This document shows, one piece after another, positions 8,677 through 17,230 of a stretch of 64,000 nt of DNA. This stretch comes from DATATV01 sp035551355 (GTDB lineage: Bacteria > Actinomycetota > Actinomycetes > Mycobacteriales > Pseudonocardiaceae): contig DASZNF010000088.1 in assembly GCA_035551355.1 (NCBI GenBank), positions 1 through 64,000 of the forward strand, read 5' to 3'. Below the pieces are notes generated by a model that searched no databases, was not told where the DNA came from, and worked only from the letters and a program-made list of their open reading frames with translations. The position numbers were made by a program, and so were the translations under genes. Positions within the stretch are counted from its first letter, which is position 1. Each line of letters starts with the position of its first letter.

Positions 8677-9612
8677 CTAGTGGTAGAGGGAGCCGGCGTT
8701 GACGATCGGCTGGGTGTCCCGGTCCCCGCACAACACCACCAGCAGGTTGGACACCATCGCCGCCTTGCGCTCCTCGTCGAGTTCCACCACGTCGTGCTCG
8801 TCCAGCTGCGCCAGCGCCAGCTGCACCATGCCCACCGCGCCGGTGACGATCCGCTGCCGCGCGGCGACCATCGCGTCGGCCTGCTGGCGGCGCAGCATGG
8901 CCTGGGCGATCTCCGGGGCGTAGGCCAGCCGGGTCAGCCGGGACTCGATGATCCGCACCCCCGCCGAGGCGACCCGGTCGGAGATCTCCGCCGACAGCTG
9001 CCCGGTGATCTCCTCGGCGTTGTCCCGCAACGAGAGCCGGGTGTCGCCGTGGGAGTCGTAGGGGTAGCTGGTGGCGATGTGCCGCACGGCGGTCTCGGTC
9101 TGGATCCGCACGAACTGGATGAAGTCGTCGACCTCGTAGAGGGCGCGGGCGGTGTCGGCGACCTGCCACACCACGACCGCGGCGATCTCGATGGGGTTGC
9201 CCTCGGCGTCGTTGACCTTGGTCGTTTCGGTCTCGTGGTTGCGTATCCGGGTGGAGACCGCTCGCCTCTTGGTCAGTGGGTTGAACCAGCGCAGTCCGGT
9301 GGTGCGGGTGGTGCCGGTGTAGCGGCCGAACAGCTGCACCACCCGGGCCTGGCCGGGCAGCACCGGGGTCAGCCCGGCCATGATGAGGATTCCGGCCAGC
9401 AGCACCAGCACACCGAGCACGACTCCCACCGCGCCCAGCCCGGCGCTGCCGGTGGCGGCGCCCACGATGCCCAGTACCAGTAAGGCCGCTCCGCAGAGGA
9501 TGGCCAGGATGCCCACCACCAGCATGGCGATGCCGCCCAGGCCGGTGATCACGCGTTCCCGCACGGTCGGGGTGTGGGGCAGAGCGTCGGATTGTTCCGG
9601 TTGCGCGGCCAT
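8677..9612 (-). CDS. SPFH/Band 7 domain membrane protein
   Basis: 311 residues with two N-terminal membrane helices (about 22-45 and 52-75) and an SPFH domain starting at LPGQARVVQLFGRYTGT. VVVWQVADTARALYEVDDF and the proline-poor coiled segment before MLRRQQADAMVAARQRIV are typical of slipin-like scaffolds, which form cages in membrane microdomains. The ATG at 9612 follows GGAGG at ideal distance; a TTG 10 codons upstream lacks a site. Co-transcribed with the ribbon-helix-helix gene and divergent from an ABC exporter. Confidence 0.92.
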   Translation of the reverse strand: MAAQPEQSDALPHTPTVRERVITGLGGIAMLVVGILAILCGAALLVLGIVGAATGSAGLGAVGVVLGVLVLLAGILIMAGLTPVLPGQARVVQLFGRYTGTTRTTGLRWFNPLTKRRAVSTRIRNHETETTKVNDAEGNPIEIAAVVVWQVADTARALYEVDDFIQFVRIQTETAVRHIATSYPYDSHGDTRLSLRDNAEEITGQLSAEISDRVASAGVRIIESRLTRLAYAPEIAQAMLRRQQADAMVAARQRIVTGAVGMVQLALAQLDEHDVVELDEERKAAMVSNLLVVLCGDRDTQPIVNAGSLYH

Positions 9613-9653
9613 CGGGGTGCCTCCAGGGAAGGTGGGTGACAAAACCCTAGCAT

Positions 9654-9665
9654 AGTGATATCACT
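9654..9665. promoter_or_regulatory. 12-bp palindromic operator candidate
   Basis: AGTGATATCACT is a perfect palindrome in the 105-bp gap between the divergent SPFH and ABC transporter genes, 42 bases from the SPFH start and 53 from the ABC start. It sits where a shared operator would control both directions. Confidence 0.6.
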
Positions 9666-9717
9666 TTTAATCGTGTCGTCGCGCGCTCGGCGTGACGCGA
9701 GGGGAGAACCAACACCG

Positions 9718-10644
9718 ATGGCACAGCGACAACTGGAGATCGACAAGATCTCCAAGCGCTACGGCGACCTCGTCGCCCTGCGCGAGATGAGCTTCGCCGT
9801 CCGCGCGGGGGAGCTGTTCGGCTTCGTCGGCAGCAACGGCGCGGGCAAGACCACCACCATGCGCATCGCCCTCGGCGTGCTGTCGGCCGACTCCGGCGAG
9901 GTCCGCTGGGACGGCAAACCGATCACCGCGCAAACCCGCCGCCACATCGGCTACATGCCCGAAGAACGCGGCCTCTACCCGAAGATGAAGGTCGCCGACC
10001 AGCTCATCTACCTCGCCCGCCTGCACGGCCTGTCCACCCGCGAGGCCAACCGCTCGGTGGACACCTGGCTGGAACGCCTCGGCGTGGCCGCCCGCCGCGA
10101 CGACGAGGTGCAGAAACTGTCCCTGGGCAACCAGCAACGCGTCCAGCTGGCCGCCGCGCTGGTGCACAACCCGCAGATCCTGGTGCTGGACGAACCGTTC
10201 TCCGGCCTGGACCCGGTCGCGGTGGACGTGATGAGCGACGTGCTGCGCGAAAAATGCGCCGAGGGCGTGCCCGCGGTGTTCTCCAGCCACCAGCTCGACC
10301 TGGTCGAACGGCTCTGCGACCGGGTCGGCATCGTGCGCGCCGGATCGATGGTCGCGCTGGGCGGCATCGAGGAACTGTGCGCCGCCGGCGGAGACCACCT
10401 GCTGGTCGACGCCCCCGACGCGCCCGCCGGCTGGGCCCAGGGACTGCCCGGCGTCATCGCCACCGGCGCCGAAGGCCGCCACACCGTGCTGGAACTGCAA
10501 CCCGGCACCGACGACCAGGCCATCCTGAAAGCCGCACTGGACACCGGCCCGGTGCGGGAGTTCACCCACCGCCGCGCCACCCTCACCGAACTGTTCCGCC
10601 ACGCCGTCAGCAGCGACGGCCCCGAAGGGAGCCAGGCGGCATGA
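9718..10644 (+). CDS. ABC transporter ATP-binding protein (NatA-like)
   Basis: 308 residues. Walker A GSNGAGKTT (38-46), a LSLGNQQRVQ signature, Walker B ILVLDEPFSGLDP and a DUF4162-type C-terminal extension place it with NatA-like drug or sodium exporters. The ATG at 9718 follows GGGGAGAACC. It overlaps the permease gene by four bases (ATGA), so the two form one exporter. Expression is probably tied to the palindrome at 9654. Confidence 0.95.
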   Translation: MAQRQLEIDKISKRYGDLVALREMSFAVRAGELFGFVGSNGAGKTTTMRIALGVLSADSGEVRWDGKPITAQTRRHIGYMPEERGLYPKMKVADQLIYLARLHGLSTREANRSVDTWLERLGVAARRDDEVQKLSLGNQQRVQLAAALVHNPQILVLDEPFSGLDPVAVDVMSDVLREKCAEGVPAVFSSHQLDLVERLCDRVGIVRAGSMVALGGIEELCAAGGDHLLVDAPDAPAGWAQGLPGVIATGAEGRHTVLELQPGTDDQAILKAALDTGPVREFTHRRATLTELFRHAVSSDGPEGSQAA

Positions 10645-11858
10645 CCGGCACCGAACCGATCCTGGGCAACTGGCCCGCCGTGCGACTGGTCGCCGGCCGC
10701 GAACTGAGCACCCGGCTGCGCACCCGCTCCTACCGCATCACCACCGCCATCCTGGCCATCCTGATCATCGCCCTGTGCGTGATCATGAAACTGGTCAGCG
10801 GGTCCAGCTCCGGCTACGAGGTCGGCTTCACCGGCGCCACCCAGCCCCTGGCCAGCCCGCTGCACCAGGTCGCCGCCGCCCTGGGCCAGACCGTCACCGA
10901 CCACACGGCGACCAGCCAAGCCGACGGGGAGGCCCAGCTGCGCTCCGGAAAGCTCGACGCGCTGATCATCCCCGACGCCAAATCCACCTCCGGGTTCAGC
11001 GTCGAGGTCAAGAAGGACATCGACGCCAACCTGCGCACCGCGCTCAACGTGCTGGCCGGGCAGATCGCGCTGGACGAGCAGATCGTCAAACTGCACGGCA
11101 ACCCCGCCACCGTGCGCGCCGCCGAAGCCGAGGCCACCGCGACCGTGCACCCGCTGCAGGCGCCCTACCCGTACCAGACCCAGCAACTCGTGCTCGGCAT
11201 CGTCGCCGGGGTGCTGATCTACCTGTCCCTGATGATCAACGGCCAGATGGTCGCCCAGGGCGTGGTCGAGGAGAAAACCAGCCGGGTGGTGGAACTACTG
11301 CTGTCCACCGTCCGCCCCTGGCAGCTCATGGCCGGCAAGGTGCTGGGTATCGGCACCGTCGGGCTGATACAGATGCTGGTCATCGGCGTCTGCGGCATCG
11401 TCGCCGGCCTGGCCACCGGAGTGCTCACCGTGTCGGTCACCGCCGCCGTGGGCACCGTGATCTGGCTGATCGTGTGGTATCTGCTGGGCTTTTTCATGTA
11501 CGCCATCGTGTTCGCCGCCCTCGGCGCCCTGGTGTCCCGGCAGGAAGAGGTCGGGTCCGTGGTGTCCCCGGCCATGATCCTGGTCATCGCCGGCTACGTC
11601 GTGGGCATCTCCGTCCTGCCCAGCGACCCCAGCAGCTCCCTGGCCGAGGTCATGTCCGTCATCCCGGTGTTCGCCCCCACCCTCATGCCGATGCGCCTGG
11701 CCATGGGCGGCGTCCCCGCCTGGGAGGCCATCGTGTCGGTCGGACTGGTCATCATCCTGATCCCCGCCCTGGTGTGGCTGGCCGCGCGGATCTACCGCAA
11801 CGCCGTGCTGCGCTCCGGCGCCCGGGTCAAGCTCAGCCAGGCCCTGCGCGCGGCCTGA
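10641..11858 (+). CDS. ABC-2 type permease (NatB-like)
   Basis: 405 residues. One N-terminal membrane helix (about 36-55) is followed by a large extracytoplasmic domain (about 60-170), then five or six helices, including a conserved EEKTSRVVELLLSTVRPWQL cytoplasmic helix typical of NatB/YhaP permeases. Partner of the upstream ATPase through translational coupling. Substrate (Na+, drug or lipid) is not revealed. Confidence 0.94.
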   Translation: MTGTEPILGNWPAVRLVAGRELSTRLRTRSYRITTAILAILIIALCVIMKLVSGSSSGYEVGFTGATQPLASPLHQVAAALGQTVTDHTATSQADGEAQLRSGKLDALIIPDAKSTSGFSVEVKKDIDANLRTALNVLAGQIALDEQIVKLHGNPATVRAAEAEATATVHPLQAPYPYQTQQLVLGIVAGVLIYLSLMINGQMVAQGVVEEKTSRVVELLLSTVRPWQLMAGKVLGIGTVGLIQMLVIGVCGIVAGLATGVLTVSVTAAVGTVIWLIVWYLLGFFMYAIVFAALGALVSRQEEVGSVVSPAMILVIAGYVVGISVLPSDPSSSLAEVMSVIPVFAPTLMPMRLAMGGVPAWEAIVSVGLVIILIPALVWLAARIYRNAVLRSGARVKLSQALRAA

Positions 11859-11868
11859 CCGGGCCAGC

Positions 11869-11907
11869 GGGGTGGGCGGACCGTCGAGGGAGCGGCCCGC
11901 CCACCCC
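11869..11907 (+). terminator. hairpin terminator
   Basis: GGGGTGGGCGG (11869-11879) pairs perfectly with CCGCCCACCCC (11897-11907) just after the permease stop. It separates the exporter from the NfeD/SPFH pair. Confidence 0.75.
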
Positions 11908-11969
11908 ACCCGACACTCCGCGCAACCCCGGCCCCGACGTCCCGCCGCGATTCGTGCCACGATGAACAC

Positions 11970-12398
11970 ATGGCCGCTGTGCTGTGGCTGATCCTCGGCG
12001 TCGCGCTGATCGCGGCCGAAGTGCTCTCCGGGGCCTTCGTGCTGGTGATGCTCGGCGTCGCGGGCCTGGCTGCCGCGGCCGGCGCCGCGCTCGGCGCCGA
12101 CCTGGCCATCAGCGCCGCGGTGTTCGTGCTCGCCGCCGGCGGCGGCATCGTGCTGGTCCGGCCCGCGCTGATGCGCCACATGCACAGCGTCGAACCGGTC
12201 AAGACCAACATCGAAGCGCTGGTCGGCGAACGCGCCACCGTCATCGAGCCGGTCAACGCCGACTCCGGCCGGGTCAAGATCGGCGGCGACCTGTGGTCGG
12301 CCCGGGCCTTCGACGAGACCGAAGTGCTCGAAGTGGGCCGATCTGTCACCGTGATGAGCATTTCCGGCGCCACCGCAGTCGTCTGGGGCGGCCCGTGA
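11970..12398 (+). CDS. NfeD family membrane protein
   Basis: 142 residues. Two or three N-terminal membrane helices (about 3-70, including GVALIAAEVLSGAFVLVML) precede a C-terminal OB-fold (EALVGERATVIEPV ... GRVKIGGDLWSARA), the NfeD-short architecture. NfeD proteins pair with SPFH proteins, and the SPFH gene starts 20 bases downstream. Together they probably organise a membrane microdomain or protect membrane proteins. Confidence 0.94.
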   Translation: MAAVLWLILGVALIAAEVLSGAFVLVMLGVAGLAAAAGAALGADLAISAAVFVLAAGGGIVLVRPALMRHMHSVEPVKTNIEALVGERATVIEPVNADSGRVKIGGDLWSARAFDETEVLEVGRSVTVMSISGATAVVWGGP

Positions 12399-12417
12399 CC
12401 ATCGAGGGGAGCAGCCT

Positions 12418-13617
12418 GTGATCACACTCATCGTGGTCATCATCGTCGTCATCATCGTGCTGACCACCGCGGTCAAATCGGTGATGGTCGTACCGCAGGC
12501 GCAGGCGGCCGTGGTGGAAAGACTGGGCCGCTACCGCACCACCGCCGCACCCGGCCTGAACATGCTGCTGCCGTTCATGGACCGCGTGCGCGCCCGCATA
12601 GACCTCCGCGAACAGGTGGTGTCCTTCCCGCCCCAGCCGGTGATCACCCAGGACAACCTCACCGTGTCCATCGACACCGTCGTCTACTTCCAGGTCACCA
12701 ACCCGCAGGCCGCGGTGTACGAGATCTCCAACTACATCGTCGGTGTCGAGCAGCTGACCACCACCACACTGCGCAACCTGGTCGGCGGCATGAGCCTGGA
12801 GGAGGCGCTGACCTCCCGCGACCAGATCAACCACCAGCTGCGCGGCGTCCTGGACGAAGCCACCGGCCGCTGGGGCATCCGCGTGGCCCGGGTCGAACTC
12901 AAGGCCATCGACCCGCCACCGTCCATTCAGGACTCGATGGAGAAGCAGATGCGCGCCGACCGGGAGAAGCGCGCCATGATCCTCACCGCCGAAGGCCAGC
13001 GGGAATCCTCCATCAAGACCGCCGAAGGCCAGAAGCAGGCCCAGATCCTGGCCGCCGAAGGCTCCAAGCAGGCCGCGATCCTGGCCGCCGAAGCCGAACG
13101 GCAGTCCCGGATCCTGCGCGCCCAGGGTGAACGGGCCGCCCGCTACCTGCAGGCCCAGGGCCAGGCCAAGGCGATCGAGAAGGTGTTCGCCGCGATCAAG
13201 GCGGGCAAACCCACCCCGGAAGTGCTGGCCTACCAGTACCTGCAGACCCTGCCCCAGATGGCGCAGGGCGACGCGAACAAGGTGTGGCTGGTGCCCAGCG
13301 ACTACGGCAAATCGCTGGAGAACTTCGCCCGCGCCCTGGGCAAGCAGGGCGACGACGGGGTGTTCCGCTACGAACCATCGGCCGAAGACACCCCCGCCCC
13401 GCCCATCGCCGAGGACGACGAAGCCATCGCCGACTGGTTCGACACCTCCACCGACCCCAAGGTCGCCGAGGCCGTCGCCGCCGCCGAAGCCGTGGCCCGG
13501 CAGGAAGTGCCCAGCCCGCTCACCCCGCTGTCCCGCCCCGCGGTCGGCAACGACAAACCCAGCCCCTCCCTGCCGACCACACCGCCGGAACCGCCCGCGC
13601 CACCGGCCACCCCGTGA
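12418..13617 (+). CDS. SPFH/paraslipin protein (QmcA-like)
   Basis: 399 residues, GTG start after GAGGGGAGC. One N-terminal membrane anchor (IVVIIVVIIVLTT), the SPFH domain (VVERLGRYRTTAAPGLNMLLPF ... in the first 130 residues), then a long helical repeat rich in AEGQ/AAEG (about 185-245) that forms the coiled stalk, and a proline-rich acidic tail. This is the YbbK/QmcA class, normally the partner of NfeD. It is the second SPFH protein within 5 kb. Confidence 0.95.
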   Translation: MITLIVVIIVVIIVLTTAVKSVMVVPQAQAAVVERLGRYRTTAAPGLNMLLPFMDRVRARIDLREQVVSFPPQPVITQDNLTVSIDTVVYFQVTNPQAAVYEISNYIVGVEQLTTTTLRNLVGGMSLEEALTSRDQINHQLRGVLDEATGRWGIRVARVELKAIDPPPSIQDSMEKQMRADREKRAMILTAEGQRESSIKTAEGQKQAQILAAEGSKQAAILAAEAERQSRILRAQGERAARYLQAQGQAKAIEKVFAAIKAGKPTPEVLAYQYLQTLPQMAQGDANKVWLVPSDYGKSLENFARALGKQGDDGVFRYEPSAEDTPAPPIAEDDEAIADWFDTSTDPKVAEAVAAAEAVARQEVPSPLTPLSRPAVGNDKPSPSLPTTPPEPPAPPATP

Positions 13618-13622
13618 CCGTC

Positions 13623-13668
13623 CGGTGTGGCCGGTCGGGCCGCGTTCTCGCAGCCCCCGGCCACACCG
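13623..13668 (+). terminator. hairpin terminator
   Basis: CGGTGTGGCCGG (13623-13634) and CCGGCCACACCG (13657-13668) form a 12-bp perfect stem immediately after the SPFH stop. Confidence 0.75.
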
Positions 13669-13744
13669 CGGCCCACGGAACCGGCCGGCCAAGATCCACC
13701 CCAGTTGATCTCCGTTACTCCGGGTGGCCTAAGATCACCGGCCT

Positions 13745-14419
13745 ATGGCCAGCCACCGAGACGAACTGCGCGACCGGCGCGCCGGACACCGGTCCCGCCG
13801 CCCTCTGCTCGCCGACGCCGCCATCGCCGTGCTGGCCAGAGACGGCGGCCGCGGCCTGACCCACCGCGCGGTCGACCGGGCAGCCGCCGTGCCCGAAGGC
13901 ACCACCAAGAACTATTACCCCACAAGGGAAACCCTGCTCGCCGCGGCCGCAGAACGAATGGCCGAGGAACACCGCGCCGCTGTGGCCCAACTGCGCGAAA
14001 CCACCCCGGCCACCGCCACCCCGGCCCAGATCCGGATGCTCTACCCGGCCCTGATCCGCCGCGCCGTGCAGCACGACCCCACCCAGATGCTCGCCATGTT
14101 CGAGCTGTACCTGGAAGCCGTGCGCCGCCCCGCCATCCGGGACTCTCTCGGCGACATGGTCACCGCCAACGCCCGCGCCAACGCCGAACTGCACCACGCC
14201 GCCGGCGTGCCCAGCACCCCGGCCGACACCGGCCTGCTCGACGCCTGTCTACTCGGCGCGATCATCTCCCAGCTCGCCCTGCCCGAGGAGGCGCTGCGCG
14301 CCACCGGCCTGGACGACCCGGACGTCCTGGGCGCCCAGCTGTTCGACGCCGCCACCCCCGAACCCGAGGACGACACCGAACACGTCGCCACCGTGCACCA
14401 GCTGCCGCTCAAGGCGTAA
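13745..14419 (+). CDS. TetR family regulator
   Basis: 224 residues. The helix-turn-helix includes LLADAAIAVLARDGGRGLTH RAVDRAAAVPEGTTKNYYPTRETLLAAA, a TetR variant with TKNYYP instead of the usual LYYYF. The C-terminal domain has a ligand-pocket pattern of the TetR_C_31-like group. It converges on the alcohol dehydrogenase and has no divergent partner, so its target is unclear; autoregulation is likely. Confidence 0.9.
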   Translation: MASHRDELRDRRAGHRSRRPLLADAAIAVLARDGGRGLTHRAVDRAAAVPEGTTKNYYPTRETLLAAAAERMAEEHRAAVAQLRETTPATATPAQIRMLYPALIRRAVQHDPTQMLAMFELYLEAVRRPAIRDSLGDMVTANARANAELHHAAGVPSTPADTGLLDACLLGAIISQLALPEEALRATGLDDPDVLGAQLFDAATPEPEDDTEHVATVHQLPLKA

Positions 14420-14436
14420 CAGCGGGAACGCGGGAA

Positions 14437-14469
14437 GGGCGGGGCGGCGCCCGGGACACCACCCCGCCC
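14437..14469. terminator. bidirectional hairpin
   Basis: GGGCGGGG (14437-14444) pairs with CCCCGCCC (14462-14469) in the 88-bp gap between the convergent TetR and alcohol dehydrogenase genes. Confidence 0.6.
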
Positions 14470-14507
14470 GCGTAGGTGCGGCTCAGACTCGGCTCACGCC
14501 GACGACA

Positions 14508-15554
14508 TCAGTCGAACGACGCGATATCGATCACGAACCGGTACCGCACATCGCTGGCCACCACCCGGTCGTAGGCCTCGTTGATCCGGTCCACGCCGAT
14601 CGTCTCGATCTCCGGGGTGATCCCGTGCTCACCGCAGAAGTCCAGCATCTCCTGGGTCTCCCGGATCCCGCCGATCTTCGACCCGGCCATCTGCCGCCGC
14701 CCGCCGATCAGCGAGAACAGCTGGATCGGCACCGGGTTCTCCGGCACCCCCACGAACACCAGCGCACCGTCGTTGTTCACCAGGCTCAGAATCGCGTCGA
14801 TGTCGATGTTGGCCGACACCGTGCACACGATCAGATCGAACGACTTCGCCAACTTCTCGAACGTCGCCGGATCACTGGTGGCGTGGAAGTGATCCGCGCC
14901 GAAGGCCAGACCATCGTCCCTCTTGCGCAGACTCTGCGACAGCACCGTCACCTCAGCGCCGAGGCCGTGCGCGATCTTCACGCCCATATGACCAAGACCG
15001 CCCATGCCGAGGATGGCCACCTTCTTACCCGGGCCCGCGCCCCAGTGGTGCAGCGGCGAGTACAGGGTGATCCCCGCGCACAGCAGGGGAGCGGCCTTGT
15101 CCAGCTCGATCGAGTCCGGAATGCGCAGCACGTAGTTCTCGTCGACCACGATCTGCTGGCTGTAGCCGCCGTAGGTCGGCTCGCCGTCCTGGCCGTAGGA
15201 GTTGTAGGTCTGGGTCTCCCCGTTGAGGCAGTACTGCTCCTCACCGGCCAGGCACCTCTCGCACTCCCGGCAGGAGTCCACGAAGCACCCGACGCCCACC
15301 CGGTCGCCGACCGCGTAGCGGGTCACCGCCGAACCGACCTCGGCCACCACCCCGGCGATCTCGTGCCCGGGCACCAGCGGGAAAATAGCCTCGCCCCATT
15401 CCTCCCGGGCCTGGTGAATGTCGGAATGGCAGATACCGGTGAACTTGATGTCAATGCGCACATCGTGCTCACCGACGCTACGACGGGTGATCGTGGTGCG
15501 CTCCAGCGGGGCCTTCGGCGCCGGCGCGGCAAATGCGGACACAGTTGTCGTCAT
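14508..15554 (-). CDS. zinc-dependent alcohol dehydrogenase, CAD/YahK type
   Basis: 348 residues, close to the 349 of YahK/Ahr-type aldehyde reductases. Catalytic zinc ligands C42, H64 and C159 (LLCAG); structural zinc cysteines C95, C98, C101 and C109; NAD(P)-binding GMGGLG at 183-188. The ATG at 15554 has an AGGGAGAAAAGG ribosome site; nine more codons upstream are open but not needed. It probably reduces aldehydes with NADPH. The XRE gene just upstream on the same strand may regulate it. Confidence 0.95.
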   Translation of the reverse strand: MTTTVSAFAAPAPKAPLERTTITRRSVGEHDVRIDIKFTGICHSDIHQAREEWGEAIFPLVPGHEIAGVVAEVGSAVTRYAVGDRVGVGCFVDSCRECERCLAGEEQYCLNGETQTYNSYGQDGEPTYGGYSQQIVVDENYVLRIPDSIELDKAAPLLCAGITLYSPLHHWGAGPGKKVAILGMGGLGHMGVKIAHGLGAEVTVLSQSLRKRDDGLAFGADHFHATSDPATFEKLAKSFDLIVCTVSANIDIDAILSLVNNDGALVFVGVPENPVPIQLFSLIGGRRQMAGSKIGGIRETQEMLDFCGEHGITPEIETIGVDRINEAYDRVVASDVRYRFVIDIASFD

Positions 15555-15655
15555 CAGTCCTTTTCTCCCTGAACGGCACACGGCCGCTCACCTAGACAAC
15601 ACATTCGATTACCCGAAGAACGCGCAACAGAAAGCGCGGAACCGGACGGACAGCG

Positions 15656-16498
15656 TTACTGCGACGCCGTCCAGTTCGCCAGCAACCGCAACGCCGCCTC
15701 GTCGGCCGAGCCCGGCGGCACGGTGTACACGCACATCGTCTGATCCGGATCGTCCGGGAAGGTGATCGACTCGTACGACACCGTCAGATCACCCACCACC
15801 GGATGGTGATAACGCTTCGTCCCGTGCGTCTTCTCCCGCACGTGATGATCCGACCACCAGCGCCGGAATTCCGGACTCTTCATCGCCAATTCCCCGACCA
15901 GACCGGTCAACCGAGGATCATCGGGATAACGCCCGGCCGCCAGGCGCAGAATTCCCACCGATTCGATCGCGATCGCCGTCCAGTCCGGAAACAATTCCCG
16001 CGCCGACTCGTCCAGCAGGATGAACCGGGCCATGTTGCGTTCCCGCGCAGGCAACGCACCGAAATCGGTGATCAACGCCCGCGCCAGCCGATTCGTGGCC
16101 AGCACGTCCATCCCGCGGCCGAGCACGAACGCGGGGGAGTGCTCGTCCAGCGAGTCCAGCATGGCCAGCACGCCCGGCCGCACCCGCTGCGCCCGGGCAG
16201 CCCGCCGGGTCCGCTTCGGCCGCTGCCGGGTCAGGTCGAACAGGTACCCGCGCTCCACCTCGTCCAGCTGCAGCGCCCGGGCCACCGCGTCCAGCACCGA
16301 ATCCGACACGTTGAGGTGGCGGCCCTGCTCCAGACGCGTGTAGTAGTCCACGCTCACCCCGGCCAGCCGCGCCAGCTCCGCGCGACGCAGCCCGGGAACC
16401 CGGCGCGCACCGCCATCGGTGGCCACGCCGATCTCCGCCGGGCTCAGGCGGGCCCGGCGCGACCTGAGGAACTCACTGAGTTCGGCGTTCTGCTGCAC
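15656..16498 (-). CDS. XRE regulator with MmyB-like C-terminal domain
   Basis: 280 residues. The N-terminal helix-turn-helix (about 34-80) contains PGLRRAELARLAGVSVDYYTRLEQGRH, diagnostic of the MmyB-like group. The C-terminal half (VLGRGMDVLATNRLARALITDF, and RWWSDHHVREKTHGTKRYHHPVVG) is the PAS-like ligand domain that binds a fatty acid in studied relatives. These regulators usually control a neighbouring oxidoreductase; here the alcohol dehydrogenase lies 101 bases downstream on the same strand. Confidence 0.93.
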   Translation of the reverse strand: MQQNAELSEFLRSRRARLSPAEIGVATDGGARRVPGLRRAELARLAGVSVDYYTRLEQGRHLNVSDSVLDAVARALQLDEVERGYLFDLTRQRPKRTRRAARAQRVRPGVLAMLDSLDEHSPAFVLGRGMDVLATNRLARALITDFGALPARERNMARFILLDESARELFPDWTAIAIESVGILRLAAGRYPDDPRLTGLVGELAMKSPEFRRWWSDHHVREKTHGTKRYHHPVVGDLTVSYESITFPDDPDQTMCVYTVPPGSADEAALRLLANWTASQ

Positions 16499-16556
16499 CT
16501 ATTCAGTATCTATGCGCATCCGGCGATGTGCCCGGCCCAAGCTGGCCCTGTCAGAC

Positions 16557-17144
16557 CTACCCGGCGGGCCCGGACGCCGAAGCGCCGTTCGCGGTGGCCG
16601 CGCTCAGCTGACCCAGGGCTTGGTCGATCAGCGTGGTCAACGCGGTGTTTTCGGTGGTGGACCACTGGGCGTAGGCGATCTTGAACACGGCGACCGCGGT
16701 CTCCGCGGTGAGACTCGCCACCGGATCGGCCACCCCCCGCGCCCGCAGCGCGTCGACGATGACCCCGGCCAGCGCGGCCCGCTTGAGCAGCTCCCGCTCC
16801 TGCAGCTCCCGGTTGGCCGCGACGATGGCCTGCCGGCGCCGGGCCAGCTCACCCCGGTCCTCGACGATGGCCGCGACCGCGCGCAACCCGTCGGCCACCG
16901 CGTCCATCGGGGTCGCCGAGGCCGGGGCGGCCGCGACGGCGGCGGCGTAGGCCTCGGCCAGCAGGGTCTGTCCGGAGAACAGCACCTCGCGCTTGTCGGT
17001 GAAGTGCCGGAAGAACGTCCGCTTGGTCAGGCCGGCGCGCTCGGCGATGTCGGCGACCGTGGTGTCGTCGAAGCCCCGCTCGGCGTACAGCTCGAGAGCG
17101 GCCTGCTCCAGGCGGCCGCGCGCGTTGGGCTCCCATCGACTCAC
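16557..17144 (-). CDS. TetR family regulator of the SDR gene
   Basis: 195 residues. TetR helix-turn-helix AALELYAERGFDDTTVADIAERAGLTKRTFFRHFTDKREVLF spans about 14-55 in continuous helical pattern. Divergent from the SDR gene at 17231 with two related palindromes between them, the standard arrangement of a repressor controlling itself and a detoxifying reductase. Inducer unknown. Confidence 0.94.
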   Translation of the reverse strand: MSRWEPNARGRLEQAALELYAERGFDDTTVADIAERAGLTKRTFFRHFTDKREVLFSGQTLLAEAYAAAVAAAPASATPMDAVADGLRAVAAIVEDRGELARRRQAIVAANRELQERELLKRAALAGVIVDALRARGVADPVASLTAETAVAVFKIAYAQWSTTENTALTTLIDQALGQLSAATANGASASGPAG

Positions 17145-17162
17145 GCAGCCATCCTAGGTGAT

Positions 17163-17206
17163 GACACCAGGTGTCGTTGTCGTGCTACCGTTGACGGCAC
17201 CAGGTG
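17163..17206. promoter_or_regulatory. TetR operator pair
   Basis: GACACCAGGTGTC (17163-17175) is a perfect 13-bp palindrome. A second copy of its core, CACCAGGTG, lies at 17198-17206, 25 bases before the SDR start. The two copies are spaced 34 bp centre to centre and lie across the divergent promoter region. Confidence 0.7.
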
Positions 17207-17230
17207 ACATCAAACCAGGGGAGACGAACC

